A stretch of 64,000 bases of DNA from Caenimonas koreensis DSM 17982 (GCF_009646335.1 NZ_WJBU01000002.1:329040-393039), one strand, 5' to 3'. Positions 24,225-34,589 are shown, numbered from the stretch's first letter. Notes: a model not told the origin generated them from the letters alone. Translations and numbers: made by a program.

Positions 24225-27200
24225 ATGAAAACCGGTACACAAAGGTTTAAGAAAACGGTTGTCACGAACGCACTAATCACGGCGTTCTGTGGCACCGCCA
24301 CGATGATGTTTGCGCAAGAGACCCTTGCACAAACCGGCTCATCACTGCAACGCGTCGAAGTGACGGGTTCGAACATCCGTCGCACCGACACTGAAACGGC
24401 GTCCCCCGTCCAGGTCATCACCAAGGACGAAATCGACCAATCCGGCAAGGGCACGGTCGCTGAATACCTCCAGACGCTCACGTCCGACGGTCAAGGCTCC
24501 GTTCCGTTCACGTATGGTCGCGGCTTCTCTGGTGCTACGTCGTCCGGCATCTCGCTGCGCGGCCTGGGCGCCAACGCCACCCTCGTGCTGATCAACGGCC
24601 GCCGCGTTACCTCGGCTGTGCTGGCTGACGACGCACAACGCACCTACGTTGACTTGAACCAGATTCCGCTGGAAGCTGTCGAGCGCGTTGAAGTGCTGAA
24701 GGACGGCGCATCGTCGGTGTACGGCTCTGACGCCGTCGCAGGCGTTGTGAACATCATCCTGAAGAAGAACTACCAGGGCACGGTTGCCAAGCTGACGTAC
24801 GGCGTTGCCGAACAAGGCGATGGCGCTGAGCCCCGCGTTGCCATTACCCACGGTATGGGCGACCTCGACAAAGACGGCTACAACCTGCTGCTCAACGCCG
24901 AATTCGGCAAGCGCGCACAGATCCTGTACCGCGACCGCGCAGGCCGTGGTTCCGTCGGCGTGTCGGCCATCGGCCAGCCGCAATGGGGCTTTGACCCCAA
25001 TTCCGGCCCGACGAACAACATCTCGTTCGCAGGCGGCATGGGCTGGATCCCGACGTCGGCACCGTTTGGTGGCACGCGCATCGCTAATAGCGCCGGCCAG
25101 TCCATCATCGGTAACGTGCGCAACCCGGACCCGCTGAACAACTCTTACTACAGCCGCGGCGACGCAGCTGGCGTGGGCTTCACCCGTACGTTCCCGGCTG
25201 CTCAGGCGTACTGCCTGGCCAACGCGAACCTGCCGCAGAACAACACGGCCGGCGGCTGTATTGTTGACCTGCGTCAAGCTGTGAACCAGGTCCAGCCTGA
25301 CTCGAAGACGGCCAGCTTCTTCGGCCGCTTCACCAAGACGATCAACGCCAACATGGAAGGCTTCGTCGAGCTGGGCTACTACCAGACCCAATCCGACGTG
25401 ACCGGCCTGCCGGTGGCACCGAACGGCGGCTTCTTCCGCCCGAACGGCGACGTCGTTTCCCGCGCAGCCACCACGCTGCTCGGCGCCACGCACCCGGACA
25501 ACCCGTACTTCGGCAGCACCGCTCGCCTGCGCTACATGCCCCTGTTCGACACGGGCCCGTCGAATACCGCTTCCAGCGGCCATTCGCTGCGCCTGGTCGC
25601 AGGCCTGCGTGGCACGTGGGACGCATGGGACTACGACACGGCTGTTCACTACTCGGAAGCCAAGCAGACCGACGTTTCGCAAAAGCTCATCGACTACCGC
25701 GTTGCTGACGCGCTGTTGAACCCGACGGCTGCGAACGTGACCAACGCCACGCGCTGGAGCCCCCAGTACGCAGCGCTGGTTGCTGCCAACGGTGGCACGC
25801 CCCCGTTCTGGCGCATCGGCGAAAACGCGAACCTGAACTCGCCGGCCCTGTACAACGCCCTGTTGTCGGACCAGCAGCGTTCGGGCTTCTCGCGCATCTA
25901 CGGTGCCGACATCAAGGTGTCGCGTGAACTCGGCAAGATGGACGGCGGCCCGATCGGCCTGGCCATCGGCGCTGAAGTTCGCCACGAAGCCAACGGCCTG
26001 CCGCTGTACAACGGCCTGGGCAACTACCTCGGCGTGTCGCTGACCGCCTACGGTGGCGAGCGCAACCTGTGGGCGACCTACGGCGAAATGCTGTTCCCGG
26101 TCACGAAGGCATTGGAAATCAGCGCTGCCCTGCGCTATGACCACTACTCTGACGCCGGCAACTCCTTCACGCCGAAGATCGGTGCCAAGCTCAAGGCCCT
26201 GCCGAACCTGGCCTTCCGCTCGACGTACTCGCGCGGCTTCCGTGCTCCGTCTTCGACGGAAAACAGCCTGAGCTCCGTGGCTGCCTTTGGTGGGGCCGTG
26301 GTGGACGACAACGCACGTTGCGCAGCACTGATCGCTGGCGGGATGAACCAACAGACGGCCGAAGGCCTCTGCAAGGGTATCGCCCCGACGTTCGTGCAGC
26401 GCGGTAACCCCGCCCTGGAGCCGGAAAAGTCGGAAAGCTGGACGTTCGGTACGGTTTGGGACATCACGCCCAAGACGAGCCTGACGCTGGATGCCTGGCA
26501 GATCAAGCGCAAGGGCCTGCCGGTCATCGAAGATCCGCAAGAAGCTATCGACGCTGGCCGCTTCACGCGTGACCCGGCAACGGCAGTGCAAGCTGGCGAC
26601 CCGGGCGGCATCTTGTCCGGCTTCGTGGTCTTCCGCAACTCGGCCCAGTCGCTGACGCGCGGTATCGACCTGGAAGCCAAGCATCGCTGGGACTTGGGCG
26701 GTGGCATGGGCAAGATCACGGCCGGCTTCACCTGGACGCACCTGTTGGTCCAGCGCGTGGTTGACCAGTTCGGTACGGTTCATGACTACGCTGGCACCCA
26801 TGGTGACTGCAACATCACGAACTGCATCGGCTCGCCGCGTGACCGCATCTCGTTCAACGGCACCTGGGAAATGGGTCCGTACCGCTTCGGCACGAACGTC
26901 AACTACCGTGGCAGCATGAAGAACACGTTCGAGCAGTCGGACACGACCTGCGCCCAGACGCTGCTCAACAATGCTGACTTCCCGTCGGGTTGCAAGGTGA
27001 AGTCGTTCACGACGGTTGACGTCAATGGCGTGTGGAAGATTCGTCCGGGCACGGAGCTGGGTCTGTCGATCCAGAACCTGTTCGACAAGAAGCCGCCGGC
27101 TGACTTCGAAACGTACGGCGCTATCGGCTACAACCCGCTCGACTACTCGGGCGCTATCGGCCGCTTCTATCGCCTGAGCCTGAAGCACAGCTTCCGCTGA
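24225..27200 (+). CDS. TonB-dependent outer-membrane receptor
   Basis: A 991-residue outer-membrane beta-barrel receptor. It has a signal peptide (ALITAFCGTATMMFAQETLAQ). The TonB box region (SSLQRVEVTGSNIRR) leads into a plug domain with the conserved SGISLRGLGANATLVLINGRR and SSVYGSDAVAGVVNIILKK. A long barrel ends in FYRLSLKHSFR. The plug style (GSNIRR, LINGRR) is that of receptors for carbohydrates or other organic nutrients rather than a plain siderophore type. GGAGA precedes the ATG by about 5 nt. Codon use looks shifted toward GCT, CGT and GGT compared with neighbours, suggesting strong expression. The adjacent exbBDD-tonB genes are its obvious partners. Confidence 0.94.
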   Translation: MKTGTQRFKKTVVTNALITAFCGTATMMFAQETLAQTGSSLQRVEVTGSNIRRTDTETASPVQVITKDEIDQSGKGTVAEYLQTLTSDGQGSVPFTYGRGFSGATSSGISLRGLGANATLVLINGRRVTSAVLADDAQRTYVDLNQIPLEAVERVEVLKDGASSVYGSDAVAGVVNIILKKNYQGTVAKLTYGVAEQGDGAEPRVAITHGMGDLDKDGYNLLLNAEFGKRAQILYRDRAGRGSVGVSAIGQPQWGFDPNSGPTNNISFAGGMGWIPTSAPFGGTRIANSAGQSIIGNVRNPDPLNNSYYSRGDAAGVGFTRTFPAAQAYCLANANLPQNNTAGGCIVDLRQAVNQVQPDSKTASFFGRFTKTINANMEGFVELGYYQTQSDVTGLPVAPNGGFFRPNGDVVSRAATTLLGATHPDNPYFGSTARLRYMPLFDTGPSNTASSGHSLRLVAGLRGTWDAWDYDTAVHYSEAKQTDVSQKLIDYRVADALLNPTAANVTNATRWSPQYAALVAANGGTPPFWRIGENANLNSPALYNALLSDQQRSGFSRIYGADIKVSRELGKMDGGPIGLAIGAEVRHEANGLPLYNGLGNYLGVSLTAYGGERNLWATYGEMLFPVTKALEISAALRYDHYSDAGNSFTPKIGAKLKALPNLAFRSTYSRGFRAPSSTENSLSSVAAFGGAVVDDNARCAALIAGGMNQQTAEGLCKGIAPTFVQRGNPALEPEKSESWTFGTVWDITPKTSLTLDAWQIKRKGLPVIEDPQEAIDAGRFTRDPATAVQAGDPGGILSGFVVFRNSAQSLTRGIDLEAKHRWDLGGGMGKITAGFTWTHLLVQRVVDQFGTVHDYAGTHGDCNITNCIGSPRDRISFNGTWEMGPYRFGTNVNYRGSMKNTFEQSDTTCAQTLLNNADFPSGCKVKSFTTVDVNGVWKIRPGTELGLSIQNLFDKKPPADFETYGAIGYNPLDYSGAIGRFYRLSLKHSFR

Positions 27201-27212
27201 TCGCTTCGAGCG

Positions 27213-27238
27213 AATGACCCGGAGCAATCCGGGTCATT
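27213..27238 (+). terminator. hairpin after the receptor gene
   Basis: Perfect 11-bp stem (27213-27223 with 27228-27238) and a GCAA tetraloop, not followed by Ts. It may be a 3'-end stabiliser upstream of the true terminator. Confidence 0.55.
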
Positions 27239-27251
27239 GGCGAGAGACAGG

Positions 27252-27284
27252 AAATCCACCGCTTTGCCGGTGGATTTTTTTTTG
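27252..27284 (+). terminator. rho-independent terminator of the receptor gene
   Basis: Perfect 10-bp stem (27252-27261 with 27268-27277), loop CTTTGC, followed by a run of nine Ts (27275-27283). Confidence 0.93.
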
Positions 27285-27306
27285 ACCTGCGTGATAGCCT
27301 CGACCA

Positions 27307-29412
27307 ATGCCAGACAGCGACAAGCTTTCCCCCCTGCGCTCATTGCAGATCCTGGGTGTGCTCAGCATTGCGGTGCCGCTCTTTCTTTACGTGCTGTTCG
27401 CGGTCTTCCGCCTCAATGAATTCAACCAGGTCGCCGAATAGCGGGTAACTCGTTCGCTGCGCGTCGCGCATGAACATGCGACCAAGGTGCTGGGCACGGC
27501 GGAAGCACTGCAGGACAGGCTGTACGACGCAGTGAATGGCAAGAGCCTGGAGCAGCTGCGTGCCGACCAGGCCTCGCTGCACGAACTGCTGCAAGCCGCC
27601 ACCAAGGACCAACCGCAGATTCAGTCGGTGTGGATCATTGGCGCCGACGGCAAGCCGGTGGCCAGCAGCCGGTTCATGCCGGTGCCCGCGCTCGACTTCA
27701 ATGACCGCGAGTACTTCCAGTTCCATCGCGACGGGCAGCCCGGGCGGTTCGTCTCGCCACCCTTCAACACACGCACAACGAACGAGCGCGTGTTGGACAT
27801 CAGCCGGCGCTTCGACAGTGTCGGCGGCAAGTTCGGCGGCGTCATCAACATCAGCCTTCGCACGGCTTACTTCGAGCAGTTCTACAGCGACCTCGTCGAC
27901 GATGAACCGGGCCTGGCCGTGAACCTGTTTCGTCGTGACGGGTCGATCTACACGCGCTGGCCACCTGTACCGGGCGCGCCCGACAAGCTCGGCGCGAACA
28001 GTCCTGCAATGACACTGGTGCGTGCCGGCAACCAGGCAGGGCAGACGCGCGGATGGTCCAGCGTTGACGGGCAGGACAGGCTCATCGCATTCCGCCAGGT
28101 TGCGGCCTACCCGCTCTTTGCAGGAACGGGCATGAACCTCAGCACCCTTCGAGGCGAACTGCTCAAAGAGCTGGCCATCATGCTGGCACTCGGAATTCCT
28201 CCCTTTGCCGCGCTGTTTTTCACCTCGCGCGTGGCGCTGCGCCGCACCCGTGAGTCCATCGATGCGGCGCGCAGCCTCGAGTCGGAGACGCTCACGCGCC
28301 AACGCGCCGAGGAGGCGCTGTTCCAGGCGCAAAAGCTCGAAGCAATGGGGCGGCTCACGGGCGGCGTCGCGCACGACTTCAACAACGCGCTGATGGTCAT
28401 CAGCAACAATGCGTTCCTGCTGCGTCGCATCGTCAACGAGGCGGGCATCACGCGGCTCGACTCGATTGGCCGTGCCGTCGACTCGGCGACCAAACTCACC
28501 CGGCAGCTGCTGGCTTTCTCACGCAGGCAGCCGCTGCTGCCCGAGCGCGTGCAGTTGCAGGCGCGGCTGCCATCGCTTGCTGAACTGATAGGCCCGGTGC
28601 TTGGCGGACAGATCAAGCTCTCCATCACGGTCGCGGACGATACGGCGGCGATCGAAGTCGATCCCGCCGAACTCGAACTCGCGCTGCTCAACCTGGGCAT
28701 CAACGCGCGCGATGCCATGCCCAGCGGCGGCGTCTTCATGATCGAAGCGCGCAATGCCCGGCCCGACGAATCGCAAGGCTCGAACCGGCCGCTCGTGGTC
28801 ATCGATGCCATCGACACAGGCACGGGTATTGATCCGGCGGTGATCGCCAAAGTGTTCGAGCCATTCTTCACCACCAAGCCCGTCGGCCATGGCACGGGCC
28901 TGGGCCTGAGCCAGGTCTATGGCCTGTGCCAGCGGGCGGGCGGCTTCGCGACGATTGAGAGCACGCCCGGGGCAGGCACGACGGTGCGGCTGTTCTTTCC
29001 CGCGAAAGCGGCGAGCGAAGGCGATGCGATCGCCAGTGCAACACCGATCGCGCGCGACCTGCGCAAGCGCATCCTGCTGGTCGAAGACAACAGCGAGGTC
29101 GCCGGAGCGCTCCTGCCCTTGCTGGAAGCATTCGGCTGCACGGTGACGCGCGTGGCCAGCGCCGTCGAGGCGCGTGACTGGCTGGAAGCGCAGGACAGGC
29201 AGCCCGACCTGGTGCTGAGCGACGTGGTCATGCCTGGCGAGATCGATGGCCTCGGCCTTGCACGATTCCTGCGCCAGCGCCAGCCGAAGCTGCGGGTCAT
29301 TCTCATGACCGGCTACGCCCAGCATATCGATGCCATCGCGGGCGAGGGGTTCGAAGTGCTGCCCAAACCTTGCGCGCCCGACGTGCTGGGCGCTGCCATC
29401 GCGCGCGACTAG
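27307..29412 (+). pseudogene. hybrid sensor histidine kinase with in-frame amber codon
   Basis: Read through, this is a 701-residue hybrid kinase. Its parts are a first membrane helix (LGVLSIAVPLFLYVLFAVF), a periplasmic Cache-like domain, a second helix near 28170-28230, a HisKA box GGVAHDFNN with His356, and an HATPase domain (DTGTGIDP, GHGTGLGLSQV). A C-terminal receiver follows with Asp639 in LSDVVMPGEIDG and Lys in LPKP. Codon 45 (27439-27441) is TAG in the same frame, between FNQVAE and RVTRSLRVAHEHA. Both sides read as one natural protein, so a single substitution (for example from CAG, GAG or AAG) is the simplest origin. Restart at the GTG at 27487 would give 641 residues lacking the first membrane helix. 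Confidence 0.8.
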
Positions 29413-29448
29413 CCGGCCCCCGGGGCGGCTCCTGTTGCCCCGTGCGCG

Positions 29449-30738
29449 CTACGCCGCCTCGACGTGCTGCGCCGCCAGCTCACGCTGCGACGCGAGCATC
29501 GTGAATTTCCACCCCACCAGGGCCAGCAAAAGCGCGCCGGCGCCACCCAGCCCCAGCGACGCACGCAAGCCCAGGTGTTCGCCCAGATAGCCGCCCAGCA
29601 GCGCACCCGGAAGCGCCGGGATCAAAATCAGCCAGCGCATCGTGCTGGTCATGCGGCCGAGCAGCGGCTCTGGCGTCACGGCCTGGCGCAGCGCCAGGAA
29701 GTTGATGAAGATCAGCACCGCACCCAGGCCAAAGCAAAGCAGCATCAGCACGAACGACGCAACCCCCCAGTTGCTGTTGGCCGGAGCCAGCGCAAGCTGC
29801 AGCCAGCCGACGCCGCAGATCGCAATGCCAATGAGCAGGCACGGCCCTACACCGAGCCGGCGCGAGATGCGGCTGCCAAACGCACCCGCGCCCACTGTGC
29901 CCACGCCCAGGCCGACGTAGCAAAGCCCGATCTGCCGCTCGTTCAAGCCCAGCTCACGCGTGGCGAACAGGATCTGCACGACCATCGCTGCGTGGTGGAA
30001 CAACTGCCACATGCCGACCAGCGCCGCCATCGTCACCAGCAGGCGCATGCGCCACACAAAGCCCAGGCCCTCCTTCAACGCGGGCAGGAAGTGCGGATGG
30101 ATCTTCGTGCCGGGCTTCTCGTCGATCTTCAGCCCGCGCAGGATGACCACGCTTGCCAGCAGCATCACCGCATCGGCCAGCAGCGCGAAAGGTGCACCCA
30201 CCAGGCGGATGAGCGCGCCGGCGATGCCTGGGCCGGCGACTTCGGCCGTTGAATTGGCGAGTGCATTCTTGGCATGCGCTTCGACCAGCCGCGCGCGCGG
30301 CACGATCTGCGTCAGCACGATCTGCGCTGCGGTGCCTGCCACTGCGGCCACCGTGCCGATCACAAAGCCGACGACGTAGAGATAGCGCACATCGAGCATG
30401 TCGAGCGCCCACGCGGCGGGCACGGTGATGAGCACCAGCGCAATCGTGAGCTCGCCCGCGACGTACACGGGCAACTTGCGCACGCGGTCAAGCCAGACGC
30501 CTGACGGCAGCGAGAAGAGAATGAATGGCGCAATCTCCGCCGCCGTGAGCAGGCCCATCTGCGATGGCGTGGCATGCAGCAGCACGGCGGCCGTGAGCGG
30601 GATCGCCAGCATCGTGATCTGGCCGCCAAACGCGCTGATCAGGATCGACAGCCACAGCCTGCGGTACAGCTTGTCGCGCAGCAAGTCGTCCGACGCGAGC
30701 GTCACGTGACGAAGCACCGGGCGCAATGCTGCTCTCAT
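29449..30738 (-). CDS. MFS transporter (MFS_3, EntS-like)
   Basis: A 429-residue inner-membrane carrier with twelve predicted helices. The layout resembles the EntS/MFS_3 group of exporters: YRRLWLSILISAFGGQITMLAIPL in helix 1 and the family loop PSGVWLDRVRKLPVY. The substrate is unknown. It begins 12 bp after the stop of the peptide-transport ATPase gene on the same strand, so it is probably the last gene of that operon. A role in exporting a peptide-derived or signalling compound is possible but unproven. Confidence 0.85.
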   Translation of the reverse strand: MRAALRPVLRHVTLASDDLLRDKLYRRLWLSILISAFGGQITMLAIPLTAAVLLHATPSQMGLLTAAEIAPFILFSLPSGVWLDRVRKLPVYVAGELTIALVLITVPAAWALDMLDVRYLYVVGFVIGTVAAVAGTAAQIVLTQIVPRARLVEAHAKNALANSTAEVAGPGIAGALIRLVGAPFALLADAVMLLASVVILRGLKIDEKPGTKIHPHFLPALKEGLGFVWRMRLLVTMAALVGMWQLFHHAAMVVQILFATRELGLNERQIGLCYVGLGVGTVGAGAFGSRISRRLGVGPCLLIGIAICGVGWLQLALAPANSNWGVASFVLMLLCFGLGAVLIFINFLALRQAVTPEPLLGRMTSTMRWLILIPALPGALLGGYLGEHLGLRASLGLGGAGALLLALVGWKFTMLASQRELAAQHVEAA

Positions 30739-30750
30739 TGCTGTCTGTGC

Positions 30751-31737
30751 TCAGTACAGCCAGCAGGCTGCCTGTGAGTGGGCATTGACTGCCTTCAGCG
30801 GCGGCACCGCCTGGGCGCACTGCTCGAACGCCTGCGGGCAGCGCGTGCGAAACACGCAGCCCGAGGGCGGGCTGATAGGCGAGGGCAGGTCGCCCTGCAG
30901 CAGCTCGATGACTTTGCCGCGTTCGCGCCGCGGGTCAGCCAGCGGAACGGCAGACAACAAAGCGCGCGTGTACGGATGCTTGGGCGTGGCATACAGCTCG
31001 TGCTTGTCGGCCAGCTCCATCTCGCGGCCCAGGTACATCACGAGGATGCGCTGGCTCACGTGCTTGACCACGGCCAGGTCGTGCGCAATGAACACGAGCG
31101 CGAGCTGCATCTCTTCCTGCAGGTCTTTGAGCAGGTTGATGATCTGCGCCTGGATCGACACGTCGAGCGCAGACACGGGCTCGTCGCACACGATGAGCTT
31201 GGGCTTCAGGATCAGCGCACGCGCAATGCCGATGCGCTGGCACTGCCCGCCGGAAAATTCATGCGGGTAGCGATAGAGCTGGCTTTCCATCAAGCCGACG
31301 CGCTTCATCATTTCCTTCACGCGCTCGAGCACTTCATCAGCCGACAGTTGCGGCTGGTGCGTGCGCAGCGGCTCGCCAATGATCTGCAGCACGTTCATGC
31401 GCGGGTTGAGCGACGCAAGCGGGTCCTGGAAGACCATCTGCACGCTGCGGCGCACGTTCTGCCAGTCGGCAGCGCCCGCACCCGTCATGTCCTTGCCCAT
31501 CCACACCACTTGTCCCGACGTGCGCGGCACGAGGTTGAGGATGGCGCGCGCGAGCGTCGATTTGCCGCAGCCCGATTCACCGACGATGCCGAGCGTCTCG
31601 CCGGGATAAATGTCGAGGCTCACGCCATTGACGGCCTTCAACGTGCGCTTGGGCGACATGAAGCCGGTGCCGCGAATGTTGAAGTGCACGTGCAGGTCAC
31701 GCACCGACAACAACGGTTGTTGGCTTTGTGCGCTCAC
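30751..31737 (-). CDS. oligopeptide ABC transporter ATPase (OppF/DppF type)
   Basis: Cytoplasmic ATPase, 328 residues. Walker A is GESGCGKST, the signature is FSGGQCQRIGIARAL, Walker B is LIVCDEPVSALD, and the C-terminal oligopeptide-type extension carries four cysteines for an Fe-S or metal site (GCVFRTRCPQAFEQC). It pairs with the upstream OppD-like ATPase, with which it overlaps by 4 bp (ATGA). Together with the two permeases it powers peptide import. Confidence 0.95.
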   Translation of the reverse strand: MSAQSQQPLLSVRDLHVHFNIRGTGFMSPKRTLKAVNGVSLDIYPGETLGIVGESGCGKSTLARAILNLVPRTSGQVVWMGKDMTGAGAADWQNVRRSVQMVFQDPLASLNPRMNVLQIIGEPLRTHQPQLSADEVLERVKEMMKRVGLMESQLYRYPHEFSGGQCQRIGIARALILKPKLIVCDEPVSALDVSIQAQIINLLKDLQEEMQLALVFIAHDLAVVKHVSQRILVMYLGREMELADKHELYATPKHPYTRALLSAVPLADPRRERGKVIELLQGDLPSPISPPSGCVFRTRCPQAFEQCAQAVPPLKAVNAHSQAACWLY

Positions 31738-32744
31738 GGCAGCACCTCCTGCGCCTTCGCCTCGATCTCACCCGGCGCCTTGTGACAAGCCCGCAGCACC
31801 CCCGGATGCCCCGCTGCCAGCTCCAGCGGCGGCCTGTCAGTCGTGCACCGCTCCATCGCAAACGTGCAGCGCTCGCTGAACGGGCAACCCGCCGGCAAGC
31901 GCGCCATGTTGGGCGGCACACCGGGGATCGCCACCAGCCGCTCGCCTTCGTGATCGAGCTTGGGCACGGCGCCGAGCAAACCCAGCGTGTACGGATGTGT
32001 GGGCTCGTAGAAGATATTTTCTGCCGTGCCTTGCTCCATGATGCGGCCGCCATACAGCACCATCACCTTGTCGCAGATGCCCGCGACCACGCCGAGGTCG
32101 TGCGTGATCAGCACGATCGCCGTGCCGAAATCACGCTGCAGGTCGCGCAGCAGCGTCATCGTCTGCGCCTGCACCGTCACGTCGAGCGCCGTGGTCGGCT
32201 CGTCGGCAATGAGCAAGTCGGGCTGGCACAGCAGCGCCATCGCGATCATGATGCGCTGTCGCATGCCGCCTGAAAACTCATGCGGATACATGCGGATTCG
32301 CCGTGCCGCATCAGGGATGCGCACTTGCTCGAGCGTGGCAATCGCGAGCGACAAAGCGCTCTTGCGCGTCAGGCCCTTGTGCAGCTCCAGCACTTCCGTC
32401 ATTTGCCGCTCGACCGTGAGGTACGGGTTGAGCGACGTCATCGGGTCCTGGAAGATCATCGCGACGCGGTTGCCGCGAATGCGATTGAGCGCGTCGGGCT
32501 TCATCGCAAGCAGGTCCTGCCCGTTGAAGCGCACGCGGCCTGTGGCATAGCCGTTGGATGCGAGCAGGCCCATGATCGCGAGCATCGACTGGCTCTTGCC
32601 CGAACCCGATTCGCCGACGATGCCGAAGGTCTGGCCGCGCTCCAGGTCGAACGACAGGCCGTTCACAGCCGTGACATCGCCATCAGGCGTCTTGAATTTC
32701 ACGCTGAGGTCATCGACCTCGAGCAGTTTGTGGGTGTTCGTCAT
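31734..32744 (-). CDS. oligopeptide ABC transporter ATPase (OppD/DppD type)
   Basis: A 336-residue ATPase. Walker A is GESGSGKSQ, the signature is FSGGMRQRIMIAMAL, Walker B is LLIADEPTTALD, and the C-terminal oligopeptide extension is GCPFSERCTFAMERC. The frame is open far upstream, but the ATG at 32744 begins the conserved MTNTHKLLEVDDLSV and shares one base with the stop of the permease gene (TGATG). It forms the heterodimeric motor with the OppF-type ATPase. Confidence 0.95.
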   Translation of the reverse strand: MTNTHKLLEVDDLSVKFKTPDGDVTAVNGLSFDLERGQTFGIVGESGSGKSQSMLAIMGLLASNGYATGRVRFNGQDLLAMKPDALNRIRGNRVAMIFQDPMTSLNPYLTVERQMTEVLELHKGLTRKSALSLAIATLEQVRIPDAARRIRMYPHEFSGGMRQRIMIAMALLCQPDLLIADEPTTALDVTVQAQTMTLLRDLQRDFGTAIVLITHDLGVVAGICDKVMVLYGGRIMEQGTAENIFYEPTHPYTLGLLGAVPKLDHEGERLVAIPGVPPNMARLPAGCPFSERCTFAMERCTTDRPPLELAAGHPGVLRACHKAPGEIEAKAQEVLP

Positions 32745-33655
32745 CAACGCTCTTTCGGGTCCAAAGCATCGCGCAAGCCGTCGCCGATGAAGTTGAAGCA
32801 ATACAGCGTGATCGACAGCAGCGCACCCGGGAAGAGCAGCATCCACGGCGCGACTTCCATCACCTTGGTGCCGTCTTCGATGAGCACGCCCCAGCTCGTC
32901 ATCGGCTCCTGGATCCCGAGGCCGAGGAATGACAGCACGGACTCGGTGAGGATCACCGAAGGCACCGTCACCGTCGTGTAGATCACGACAACGCCCAGCA
33001 GGTTCGGCACGATGTGCGAGAAGATGATCTTGCGCGTGGGCACGCCGATGGAACGCGCGGCCTCGATGAATTCCATGCTGCGCAGCGACAGCGTCTGGCC
33101 GCGCACGACACGCGCCATGTCCATCCACGAGAACGCCGTGATCGCGACGACCACCAGGTAGAACTCGCGGCCCAGGATCGTGACGAGCAGGATCGCGATG
33201 AGCAGGTACGGAATGGCATACATCATGTCGACGATGCGCATCATGATGGCGTCCACCTTGCCGCCCATGAAGCCCGCCGTGGCGCCCCACGCGATGCCAA
33301 TTGTGACAGAGGCGATCGTTGCCAGCAAGCCCACCATCAGCGAGATGCGGCCGCCGATGAGGCAACGCACCAGCAAGTCACGGCCCGACTCATCGGTGCC
33401 CCAGAAGTGCATGCCCTTCATCGAAGGCGGCAGGCTCATCGAGTCCCAGTCGGTCGTATCGAACTGGTAGGGCAGCACGAAGGGTCCGGCGACGCAGAGC
33501 AGGCCAATGATCAACAGCGCGACGAGGCTGGCGACGGCCGCCTTGTTGCGCATGAAGCGCGTGCGCGCATCGGCCCACGGGCTGCGGCCAGCTGGCGCGG
33601 ACACAGCCGCGGCGGCCTGGTCCATCAGTGCTTTTCGGCGCAGGGAAAACAGCAT
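32744..33655 (-). CDS. oligopeptide ABC transporter permease (OppC/DppC type)
   Basis: A 303-residue inner-membrane permease with an N-terminal helix, the periplasmic motif HFWGTDESGRDLLVRC and five further helices. The ATPase-contact loop reads EAARSIGVPTRKIIFSHIVPN. The ATG at 33655, 14 bp after the OppB-type gene, fits the family N-terminus; the frame extends upstream without conservation. It ends ALDPKER, as usual for OppC. Confidence 0.94.
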   Translation of the reverse strand: MLFSLRRKALMDQAAAAVSAPAGRSPWADARTRFMRNKAAVASLVALLIIGLLCVAGPFVLPYQFDTTDWDSMSLPPSMKGMHFWGTDESGRDLLVRCLIGGRISLMVGLLATIASVTIGIAWGATAGFMGGKVDAIMMRIVDMMYAIPYLLIAILLVTILGREFYLVVVAITAFSWMDMARVVRGQTLSLRSMEFIEAARSIGVPTRKIIFSHIVPNLLGVVVIYTTVTVPSVILTESVLSFLGLGIQEPMTSWGVLIEDGTKVMEVAPWMLLFPGALLSITLYCFNFIGDGLRDALDPKER

Positions 33656-33668
33656 GGTTGCGCCTTGT

Positions 33669-34589
33669 TCAGTAACGGATCTTCGGGTCGAGCGCGGCGT
33701 ATGCCAGATCGACAAGGAAGTTCATCAACACAGCCAGCAGCGTGATCAGCACGACCAGCCCCAGCACCAGCGTGTAGTCGCGGTTGCCGGCGCCATTGAC
33801 GATCAGCTTGCCGATGCCGGGCAGCGAAAACACAGTCTCGGTGACGAGCGCCGCGGTGATCGATGAAATGGCCAGCGGCCCCATCACCGAAATCACCGGC
33901 AGCAGCGCGGGCTTGAGCGCGTGGCGCAGCACGACGATGCGCGTAGGCAGGCCCTTGGCACGCGCGGTGCGGATGAAGTTGCTGTGCATCACCTCGATCA
34001 GGCTGCCGCGCATCACACGCGCAATCGTCGCGACGTTGATGAAGGTGAGCAGCGCGATCGGCATGATCATGAATTGCGGCGCAAACGCGTCCCAGCCGCC
34101 AGCAGGCAGCCACTTCAGCGTGAGTGCAAACACGAGCACCAGCACAGGCCCGATCACGAAGGAAGGGAACACGCTGCCAAGGTTGCCGACGAGCATCACG
34201 CTGTAATCGGCGACGCTGTTCTGGCGCAGTGCGGCGGCAATGCCCAGCCCCGTGCCGATGACGAATGAAATCACCATCGAGATGCCGCCGATCGACAGCG
34301 ACACCGGCAGCGCAGCCGCCACGAGATCATTCACCGACCAGTCTGCGTAGCGGAACGATGCGCCCAGGTCGCCGTGCAGCAGGTTGTTGAGATACAGCAG
34401 ATATTGCTTCCACACCGGCTGGTCCAGGTGGTACTTGGCCTGCAGGTTGGCCAGCACGGCCTCAGAGACTTGCTTGTCGCTGTCGAACGGCCCGCCCGGC
34501 GCGGCGTGCACGAGGATGTAGCAGACCGTGATGACGGCCAGCAGGGTGGGGATGGTCGCCAACAAGCGACGTAACGTATACGACCACAT
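33669..34589 (-). CDS. oligopeptide ABC transporter permease (OppB/DppB type)
   Basis: A 306-residue inner-membrane permease starting MWSYTLRRLLATIPTLL, the standard OppB N-terminus. The EAA-type loop is RTARAKGLPTRIVVLRHALKPALLPVISVMG. It is the first permease of a leftward opp-type operon and is separated from the upstream solute-binding gene by a hairpin-rich gap of 104 bp. Confidence 0.95.
   Translation of the reverse strand: MWSYTLRRLLATIPTLLAVITVCYILVHAAPGGPFDSDKQVSEAVLANLQAKYHLDQPVWKQYLLYLNNLLHGDLGASFRYADWSVNDLVAAALPVSLSIGGISMVISFVIGTGLGIAAALRQNSVADYSVMLVGNLGSVFPSFVIGPVLVLVFALTLKWLPAGGWDAFAPQFMIMPIALLTFINVATIARVMRGSLIEVMHSNFIRTARAKGLPTRIVVLRHALKPALLPVISVMGPLAISSITAALVTETVFSLPGIGKLIVNGAGNRDYTLVLGLVVLITLLAVLMNFLVDLAYAALDPKIRY

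Noticed and set aside
24342..27227. 961-codon open frame antisense to the TonB-dependent receptor
   Set aside because: Its product has shadow composition (Val/Arg/Gln/Ala-rich, no domain), while the sense strand has a signal peptide, plug and barrel. Biased codon use of the receptor keeps the frame open.
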